From Phycisphaerae bacterium (GTDB taxonomy: Bacteria > Planctomycetota > Phycisphaerae > UBA1845 > Fen-1342), in the NCBI GenBank assembly GCA_022842805.1, contig JALHOX010000269.1, forward strand, positions 1 to 6,327: a DNA stretch of 6,327 nt. The letters run 5' to 3'. Each line of letters starts with the position of its first letter. The stretch's first letter is position 1. Shown here in pieces: positions 1 to 5,154 of the stretch. A program made the position numbers and the translations under genes. The notes below the pieces were generated by a model. The model was given only the letters and a program-made list of their open reading frames with translations. It had not been told where the DNA came from and did no database searches.

Positions 1-1
1 G

Positions 2-2542
2 GCGAATCAGCGAAGCGAGGTCGACGCGGCGCGGGTGGCGGCGGAAGAGCTGAAGCGCGTCGCCGAGCGCGAACGTGCCGCGGCCGCAGCGCGTCAGGAA
101 TCGTGCGATCAGCAAGTGGCGGCGCTGGATGGGCAGCGCGCCGAACTGGAACAGCGGCTGGCTCTGGAGCAGCGCGAGATCGAGCGGCGGGCGGCGCTGG
201 CGCGCGACCAGTTGGCCGCGGAGCTGACCGACGCGCGCAGGGCCTTTGAGCGTAACCTCGCCGCGGAGCGGGCCCAACTGGACCAGCAACTGGGCGAGTT
301 GGCCGCCGAGCGCGATGCGCTGGAGCGGCGCGAGGCCGCGGCGACCGCGCAGGCCGCGAAGCTGGCGAGCGAGAGCGAATCGCTTCACGCGCGACTGACG
401 ATGGTCGAACAGCGTGATGCGGAGCTGCGGCAGCGCGAGCGCGACGTGCGCGTCCGCACGGAGCAGTTGGAGGCCGAGCAGACGCGGCTGACCAGCCTCG
501 ACCAGGACTTGAATCGCCAGCGCGACGAGCTCTACGAAGTGCGGCAGGCGGTCGAGAGCCGCGAAGCCGCCGCGCGGCAGGCCGCCGCAGCGCTGGAGAT
601 CGAGCGGCACCAGACCGAGGCGCTGCGCTCGCGACTGGAGCAGAGCCTCTCGCAGGCGGATCAACAGCGCTCGATGCTGGAGATCGAGTTCGCGGAGACG
701 CAGGCGGCGCTGACGCGCGAAGCGCGTCGGCTGGAGCGTGCTTCCTCCAGCGTCGCCACGGCGCCGCGGATGTGGCCGTTACGGAGCCTGGCGCTGGCGA
801 GCGCCGCCGCGATCGCGACGGCGTTTCTCTGGGGACGGCTGGACCGTTCGCAACAGGCGACGACCGCCGAAATCGAGATTTGCTCGGATCGACCGAATTT
901 CAATGACGCGCTGGGCGAGCATCTTGCGACGCTTTCAGACGAGACGCGCGTCGCGGCGCTGCTTCCAGCGCCGCAGGATTTCGCGCGTTGGCAGCGCTGG
1001 CGCAGCAGCGGAGCGCTGACGATCGCCGCCGCCGCGGATCATGAGGCGCTGCAGCTGACGGTGCGCGATGCGGACACGAAGGCGGCCGAGGAGCTGCTCC
1101 GCAAGCTGAGCCAGACCTACGCCGCGGCGCAGTCGCGCGTCGGCGGGCTGGGCGAGTTGCCGGGCGTTTTCGGTCTGCTGGCCGATCAACTGCTGATCGC
1201 CGAAGACGAGCAGCGCACGCTGCGCGAGCAATGCGTGCGACTCGAAGCTGAGCTCCAGCAGGTTTCCGCCGACGATCCCGCCGCGGCCCAGGCCGAGGTG
1301 ACGAACGCGCGACAGGAACAGATGCGGCTCGGAGAACGGCTGAACGCCGCGCGGAACCGCCTGACCGGGCTGGCCGCGGCCGGTGCGCCGCGCGGACAAG
1401 TGTCGCCCGCGGCGATCGAGGCCGAGTTGAAGATCGACGAGATGTATCAGGCCGATACGTCGGAGTTGGCGGCGGTTTTCGGCGACTATCGGGCCGAAGT
1501 GCTCGTGGCGCTGGCGCTGCCGGAACCGGCCACGCGGACCTTCATCACCAATCTGAAAGCGTTTCGACGCGTCGTGGATGAGCAACTGGCGTTGAAGCCG
1601 CCGCAAGCCGTCGCACGCGGTCTGGAAGACTGCAACGCGGCGATCGATCAATTCCTGGTCGGCGCCGAGCCGGCCCTGAACGGCTGGGAAGAGCTGCGCG
1701 GCAAGGCGACGCGGATGAACGAGCCGAAGGATTCGCTGGCTTTTGTCGAGCAGTTTGACGAAGGCGCGAACATCGTGCGGCGCATCCGGCGAGACGCGGA
1801 CGAAACGCTCCGGCGGATTCAAACGCGGCTCGACGAACTCTCGGCCCTGGGCGGCGGCAGCACGCGAGAAGTCGTCACGATGTCCGTGGTGCGGGGCGAG
1901 TTCAATTCGCTCATGGGCGCCGCGGCCCCGCTCAGCGAAGCCGGTTCGAAGCTCGACGTCGCGACTAACTTTCAGCTCGATGCGCTGGACCGACAGATGC
2001 GTAGCCTGCATAAGCGGCTGGAGGATCGGCCACTGGCGATCCGCGAGCGCCTGCAGATCGCCGCGGATCAGACCGCGCAGGAAGAGCACGCCCGCGCAAT
2101 CGGCGAAGCACGCGAGCAGGTGCAGACGCTGGAGGCACAGCGCGAGGATTCGGCGGCCAAGGTGCTGGCGCTGCTCGATCGTTGTCGCGTGGCGCAGGAA
2201 GCCGAGTTGCGGCGGGCGCGGATCGAATCGGAATTACAGCAGCACCGCGCGGCGGCGGAACGTCGATCGCACGAGGCGGCCCGCATCGGCCAGGACGTGG
2301 CCCGCGCACGCCAGCTCTCCACCACCACGCCCGACACGCTGGCGCTCACCAGCCTGCGCAGCTTCTCGATCGGCGGCGAAGCGGTGGAGCAGCGGCGCTG
2401 GATCGCGGCGATCTGCGCGTTCCTCGGCACGCTGATCGTCGCGATCGCGATGGTGCTGCGCCTGCCGGGACAGCGCCGCGATGCGCGGCTGATCGGTGAG
2501 TTCGCGCGGCGCGACGAAGCCTCCAACGCCGCGGCAATGTGA
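2..2542 (+). CDS. Large coiled-coil inner-membrane protein with two membrane segments (5' end cut by the window)
   Basis: The frame is open to the left edge (ANQRSEVDAAR precedes the first possible GTG start at 35), so the true start lies upstream; residues below are counted from that GTG. Residues 1-240 are a near-continuous Ala/Arg/Glu/Gln heptad-rich coiled coil with no signal peptide. Residues 246-268 (starting MWPLRSLALA) form a hydrophobic segment. About 520 residues follow, then a second hydrophobic segment at 789-808 (WIAAICAFLG onward) and a short polar tail. Within the middle region, roughly 382-445 and 650-770 are again coiled coil. The part just after the first segment ends in ALQLTVRDADTKAAEELLRKL..TY, which resembles the way Wzz/chain-length-determinant domains end their globular part, and the TM-coil-TM plan also fits. 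The proline-rich signature usual before the second Wzz segment is absent, so the assignment stays tentative. Inferred topology is both ends cytoplasmic and the middle outside the inner membrane. Alternatives are a polar scaffold or a lineage-specific structural protein. That the gene is real is near certain; its function is unknown. Confidence 0.85.
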   Translation, partial: ANQRSEVDAARVAAEELKRVAERERAAAAARQESCDQQVAALDGQRAELEQRLALEQREIERRAALARDQLAAELTDARRAFERNLAAERAQLDQQLGELAAERDALERREAAATAQAAKLASESESLHARLTMVEQRDAELRQRERDVRVRTEQLEAEQTRLTSLDQDLNRQRDELYEVRQAVESREAAARQAAAALEIERHQTEALRSRLEQSLSQADQQRSMLEIEFAETQAALTREARRLERASSSVATAPRMWPLRSLALASAAAIATAFLWGRLDRSQQATTAEIEICSDRPNFNDALGEHLATLSDETRVAALLPAPQDFARWQRWRSSGALTIAAAADHEALQLTVRDADTKAAEELLRKLSQTYAAAQSRVGGLGELPGVFGLLADQLLIAEDEQRTLREQCVRLEAELQQVSADDPAAAQAEVTNARQEQMRLGERLNAARNRLTGLAAAGAPRGQVSPAAIEAELKIDEMYQADTSELAAVFGDYRAEVLVALALPEPATRTFITNLKAFRRVVDEQLALKPPQAVARGLEDCNAAIDQFLVGAEPALNGWEELRGKATRMNEPKDSLAFVEQFDEGANIVRRIRRDADETLRRIQTRLDELSALGGGSTREVVTMSVVRGEFNSLMGAAAPLSEAGSKLDVATNFQLDALDRQMRSLHKRLEDRPLAIRERLQIAADQTAQEEHARAIGEAREQVQTLEAQREDSAAKVLALLDRCRVAQEAELRRARIESELQQHRAAAERRSHEAARIGQDVARARQLSTTTPDTLALTSLRSFSIGGEAVEQRRWIAAICAFLGTLIVAIAMVLRLPGQRRDARLIGEFARRDEASNAAAM

Positions 2543-2562
2543 GCCTTTCGACCGGCGGCGCG

Positions 2563-2586
2563 TCAGCGGTGACCTGTCACCGTTGA
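2563..2586. repeat. Strong 11-bp dyad in the gap between the coiled-coil gene and the 165-residue gene
   Basis: Arms 2563-2573 (TCAGCGGTGAC) and 2576-2586 (GTCACCGTTGA) pair over 11 positions with one G-T wobble, separated by only two bases. The central GGTGACCTGTCACC is a perfect dyad. It starts 21 bases after the stop of the coiled-coil gene and ends 34 bases before the next ATG. No T-run follows, so a classic intrinsic terminator is not supported. The tight spacing suits either a dimeric repressor operator or a hairpin at the 3' end of the first transcript. The sequence does not decide between these. Confidence 0.6.
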
Positions 2587-2606
2587 TATCGGAAGGCGCG
2601 CCGCTT

Positions 2607-2612
2607 ACGGAG
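2607..2612 (+). promoter_or_regulatory. Ribosome binding site of the 165-residue gene
   Basis: ACGGAG lies eight bases before the ATG at 2621, a good Shine-Dalgarno core and spacing. A second purine run, AAGG, directly abuts the ATG and is too close to be used. This favours 2621 over the in-frame ATG at 2672, which is preceded by GGCCCGGGC with no comparable site. Confidence 0.55.
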
Positions 2613-2620
2613 CATCAAGG

Positions 2621-3118
2621 ATGATCCCCTCGCCGAAGACCCCGCCGACGACCGCCGCAACCGGCCCGGGCATGACCGTCGAACCGCGGCCGGACGTGTT
2701 GCTGTGCCGCATACAGGCCGATTCGTTTCGAGCGGCGCGGCTGCCGCGCGGGTGCGAAGTCGGAGCACGGCTGGGGGTCTGGGATTTTGAGCGGGTGGTC
2801 GTTGCGGGCCTGGTCGTTCGCGTCGGGGCGGATGCGGCGCTGGCCGGCGAGTATTGGATCGACGGAACCGCGCAGCAGTCGATTCAGATTCTGCGCTGCC
2901 TGGCCAAGGTGGATCAGATTCGCGCCCTGCTGTATTGGGAAGGCGGCGAGCGCGAGCTTTTCGGAAAGCACTCACTGCACGGGGAGGCCATCGCGCTGCT
3001 GCGACGGCTCGAAAAATGGAAAAAATGGTCGCATCTGGACTACAACGCGGCGCTCGAGCGGCTGCGCACGCTCTATCCGACGGCGATCGAGATCTGGCGG
3101 GATTGCGCGGTGCGCTGA
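2621..3118 (+). CDS. Unrecognised small cytoplasmic protein, 165 aa
   Basis: I do not recognise the family. The product has no signal peptide or membrane segment. Residues 1-24 are Pro/Thr-rich and probably disordered. Residues 25-90 look beta-rich, with alternating hydrophobics around LLCRIQ, GVWDFERVVVAGLVVRVG and GEYWIDGT. Residues 85-165 look helical, with several amphipathic stretches (SIQILRCLAKVDQIRALLYW, EAIALLRRLEKWKKW, NAALERLRTLYPTAIEIW). Six tryptophans (54, 79, 106, 133, 136, 159) are many for this size and suggest a compact fold or a ligand or protein interface. GC-rich third positions, a Shine-Dalgarno site and a composition unlike the overlapping frames support real coding. 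It follows the coiled-coil gene by 78 bases on the same strand, but the dyad between them may separate the transcripts. It ends convergently to the phosphatase gene. Confidence 0.75.
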   Translation: MIPSPKTPPTTAATGPGMTVEPRPDVLLCRIQADSFRAARLPRGCEVGARLGVWDFERVVVAGLVVRVGADAALAGEYWIDGTAQQSIQILRCLAKVDQIRALLYWEGGERELFGKHSLHGEAIALLRRLEKWKKWSHLDYNAALERLRTLYPTAIEIWRDCAVR

Positions 3119-3178
3119 AACTGGCGGCGGTCGTGGGCGATTCCCGACGTGCCGCGGCCCGGGGCGATGTCGCGGGAG

Positions 3179-4378
3179 TTAGTGCGTCGCCGCCTCGCCG
3201 CTCTTCATGTGCTCGATCACCATCACGGTGATGTCGTCCGCGGGGTTGAGCGAGCCTGCGCGGTTGTCGAGGTGCTGCTCGATCGCCCCGATCATCTGGT
3301 CGGCGTTCATCTCGCGCCACGAACGGAAAAGATCGGTGAATCGCGCTTCGCCGTTGGCGTCGGCCTCGGCGATGATCACGTCTTCGAGGCCGTCGGTATA
3401 GACCACCAGCCGCTCGCCCGGTCCGAGCCGCACGGTCTGCTCTTCAAAATCGGGATCGATGTCGGGCAAGCCGAGCAGGCCGCCCTCCGGCGTCACTTCG
3501 CGAATCTCGCCGTCGGCGGTGAGCAGGATGGGATACGGGTGGCCCGCCCTGCTGACGCGCACCGAGTGTCGCGCGGTGTCGATCGTCGCGTATACCGCGG
3601 TCACAAACTGGCAGCTCGGCAATTGCTGACGACAGAGGCAGTAATGCAGCCGCGTCAGCACTTCCGGCGGACGGATGACGCGTACCACGTCGTCGTGCAT
3701 CTCTTTGTTCAATAGCGCCTGCTGCATGAACATCGTGATCAACCCCGCCGCGACGCCGTGGCCCATGGCGTCGGCGACGAAGATTCCGAGGTGGCGATCG
3801 TCGATTCGCTTGGCGTCGTAGGTGTCGCCGCTGACCCAGCTCGCAGGGCGATAGATCGTGCGAATGCGGTAATGGTTCGGCTCAGGCAGGCGTTCGGGCA
3901 GGAAGTCGCGTTGCAGCCGGCCGGCGAGGCGCATCTCCTGATCGATTTCCGTGAAGTACCGATTGAGCTGCGTGCTGAGCGCTTGCAGGTGATTCAACTC
4001 GCGCTGCATGCGCTTAAGCAGCGGCGCATAACGGGCGACGACCGACAAGCGGCCGATCACTTCGTCGATCGATACGTCCGCAGCGCAGCAATCGAACATC
4101 GGGCTGCGCGTCGCACCCACCGCGTCGTTGCTGCCCCAGACGATGCTGGCGACATTCCTGTCGCTCAGCGCCGCAACCACGCCTTCGAGCCGCCGCGCAG
4201 CGTCGAAGTCCATTTGGGCCGGCAGCACCAGAACGGCGGCGTCGGTGTTGGGGTTGTCGGCGAAGTTGTCGAGGTCGGCCATGATCGGCCGCAGCCCTTT
4301 GGCCGCAAGGCGCGATTCGACCTCGCTGGTACGGGCCGCGTCGGCGTTGATCACAAGGATTCGCGGCGAAGCGGCCAT
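3179..4378 (-). CDS. Pseudo-receiver plus SpoIIE/RsbU-type PP2C serine phosphatase, 399 aa
   Basis: The C-terminal half is a PPM/SpoIIE phosphatase, expected to use two metal ions to dephosphorylate a phosphoserine or phosphothreonine protein, typically an STAS anti-sigma-factor antagonist. Its motifs are intact: SGDTYD (183-188), ADAMGHG (202-208), AGHP (278-281), YTDGLED (327-333) and DDIT (381-384), including the metal-binding aspartates. Residues 119-165 form the usual helical linker ending in RLQRDFLPERLP, as in RsbU-like proteins. Residues 6-118 have the beta-alpha rhythm of a response-regulator receiver (RILVINAD, AAVLVLP, ASIVWGSND), but the phosphoacceptor position reads Leu/Pro and the conserved Thr/Ser and Lys are also missing, so it is a pseudo-receiver that should not be phosphorylated conventionally. 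I chose the ATG at 4378 because the receiver fold begins right after it, while the in-frame extension up to 4471 reads as low-complexity leader. No partner STAS protein, anti-sigma factor or sigma factor gene is in the window, so the target is unknown. Confidence 0.93.
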   Translation of the reverse strand: MAASPRILVINADAARTSEVESRLAAKGLRPIMADLDNFADNPNTDAAVLVLPAQMDFDAARRLEGVVAALSDRNVASIVWGSNDAVGATRSPMFDCCAADVSIDEVIGRLSVVARYAPLLKRMQRELNHLQALSTQLNRYFTEIDQEMRLAGRLQRDFLPERLPEPNHYRIRTIYRPASWVSGDTYDAKRIDDRHLGIFVADAMGHGVAAGLITMFMQQALLNKEMHDDVVRVIRPPEVLTRLHYCLCRQQLPSCQFVTAVYATIDTARHSVRVSRAGHPYPILLTADGEIREVTPEGGLLGLPDIDPDFEEQTVRLGPGERLVVYTDGLEDVIIAEADANGEARFTDLFRSWREMNADQMIGAIEQHLDNRAGSLNPADDITVMVIEHMKSGEAATH

Positions 4379-4389
4379 TGAGTCCAGCG

Positions 4390-4395
4390 TCCTTT
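4390..4395 (-). promoter_or_regulatory. Probable ribosome binding site of the phosphatase gene
   Basis: On the minus strand AAAGGA lies 11 bases before the ATG at 4378. The spacing is slightly long but it is the only purine-rich Shine-Dalgarno-like stretch close to that start. It supports the 399-residue form over longer in-frame versions. Confidence 0.45.
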
Positions 4396-4453
4396 CGTGG
4401 GGGCCGGGCCGTGGCATCGCGTGCGCGAGGGCCTGGGCCGCGGGCATAACCCC

Positions 4454-4485
4454 GTCGCCACAAAAGGGCACTCCGCCCGGGCGAC
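4454..4485 (-). terminator. Nested hairpin with T-run between the DUF192 gene and the phosphatase gene
   Basis: Reading the minus strand, GTCGCC (4485-4480) pairs perfectly with GGCGAC (4459-4454). Inside it GGGC (4478-4475) pairs with GCCC (4469-4466) around a five-base loop, and TTTTGT follows the inner stem at once. The inner stem plus T-run resembles a short intrinsic terminator. The outer stem would place the T-run in an internal bulge. It lies 86 bases past the stop of the DUF192 gene and 75 bases before the phosphatase ATG, so it could end the first transcript or act as a leader element of the second. The inner stem is only four pairs, so termination is uncertain. The rest of the 193-base gap (4379-4571) shows no gene and no promoter I would trust. 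Confidence 0.35.
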
Positions 4486-4571
4486 TCCGTCACGGGAGGT
4501 TTCGGCCAGGTGCGGGTTTCGCTTCAGTATCGGTCGGAGAAGGGCGCGAACTCGGTCTGAAATGCGGAGTT

Positions 4572-5099
4572 TTATGGGGCTCGCAGCAGAGATTGCGGGA
4601 TCTCGAGCCGATCGCCCGGTTCGATCCCCAGCCGCGCGAAGGCCCCCTGCTTCATCTCGAGCGCGAAGATCGCCGGCTCGATGCTCGGAAAAGTTTGCAG
4701 CGTGCGCGGAGGCATCTGATAGGTACTGACAATCGTGCCGTCGAGTCGGGCATAAGCGATGTCCAGCGGCGCGATCGTGTTCAACATCCAGAAGCCCAAC
4801 TGCTGCTCCATCGGAAAGATGAAGAGCATGCCCTGATCGTCGGCGATTTCGTCCGTGGGCACGAACATCAGCCCCTCGGACTGTTCCTGCGGCGACCGGG
4901 CCAGCCAAACGCGGATGGGCTTCCCTTCGTGGGTGATCTGGCCAGTCGCGAGCGAATCGAGCGGAAAGCGGCGACTGGCGTCGCTGGCGCGCCCGCTTCC
5001 CGAAGGCGCGGAGGAGGGAGGCGGATTGCCGACGCAGCCCGCGAAGGACGCGAGCGCGACCAGACTCAGGCTCAGCAGATGACTCGCGATACGTCTCAT
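4572..5099 (-). CDS. DUF192-family envelope lipoprotein, 175 aa
   Basis: The N-terminus is a lipoprotein signal: MRR, a hydrophobic stretch to residue 18, then a FAGC lipobox with Cys22 as the expected lipidated residue. A Pro/Ser/Gly linker (23-42) leads to a DUF192 domain over roughly 50-170. Recognisable DUF192 features in order are the GQITHEGKPIRVWLA strand, QSEGLMFV (the GLM motif), DDQGMLFIFP, FWMLNTIAPLDIAYARLDG and a C-terminal ALEMKQGAFARLGIEPGDRLEI. The usual WMKNT reads WMLNT here. The function of DUF192 proteins is poorly defined; many are small exported or lipid-anchored proteins. The start is convincing because the signal peptide begins at this Met, although no Shine-Dalgarno site precedes it. 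It is transcribed in the same direction as the upstream hutH, 55 bases away, with an inverted repeat in the gap. Confidence 0.9.
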   Translation of the reverse strand: MRRIASHLLSLSLVALASFAGCVGNPPPSSAPSGSGRASDASRRFPLDSLATGQITHEGKPIRVWLARSPQEQSEGLMFVPTDEIADDQGMLFIFPMEQQLGFWMLNTIAPLDIAYARLDGTIVSTYQMPPRTLQTFPSIEPAIFALEMKQGAFARLGIEPGDRLEIPQSLLRAP

Positions 5100-5106
5100 A
5101 GAACGG

Positions 5107-5112
5107 ATTGTA
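5107..5112 (-). promoter_or_regulatory. Possible -10 element (TACAAT) directly before the DUF192 lipoprotein start
   Basis: On the minus strand TACAAT, one base off the sigma-70 consensus, lies seven bases before the lipoprotein ATG. It would place the transcript start at or next to that ATG, giving a leaderless mRNA, which fits the absence of a Shine-Dalgarno site. No good -35 hexamer is visible at 16-18 bases, so this is a weak promoter call. Confidence 0.3.
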
Positions 5113-5146
5113 TCGACGGCGGGCCGAATGAAGAGGCCGTCGATAC
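5110..5146. repeat. Perfect 11-bp inverted repeat between hutH and the DUF192 lipoprotein gene
   Basis: GTATCGACGGC (5110-5120) and GCCGTCGATAC (5136-5146) are perfect reverse complements around a 15-base spacer. On the minus strand the structure begins nine bases after the hutH stop and ends 11 bases before the lipoprotein ATG. It may form a 3' hairpin for the hutH message; the following bases (AATCCGTTCT) are not a real T-run. Its proximal arm also overlaps three bases of the candidate TACAAT box, so an operator role is equally possible. Confidence 0.55.
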
Positions 5147-5154
5147 GCGGTTCG

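Noticed and set aside
935..2089. Long open frame (384 codons) on the minus strand inside the coiled-coil gene
   Set aside because: It is antisense to a gene with consistent coiled-coil and membrane features, is extremely Arg/Leu/Gln-rich and shows no domain; GC-rich antisense frames commonly stay open.
3012..3025. A5 and A6 runs (GAAAAATGGAAAAAATGG) in a GC-rich gene, a possible slippage site
   Set aside because: The runs encode in-frame EKWKKW, which fits the helix. The alternative frame leads to a low-complexity tail running into the convergent phosphatase gene, with no stimulatory structure evident.
3119..3178. Possible bidirectional terminator between the two convergent genes
   Set aside because: The 60-base gap is GC-rich with only short imperfect pairings (such as CCGCG with CGCGG) and no T-run in either direction.
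4379..4471. N-terminal extension of the phosphatase to an upstream start
   Set aside because: The added residues are a Pro/Ala/His-rich stretch without receiver similarity, and the AAAGGA site fits the ATG at 4378.
4548..4571. AACTC/GAGTT pairing just after the DUF192 stop as a terminator
   Set aside because: Only five pairs around a 13-base loop with no T-run; easily a chance match.
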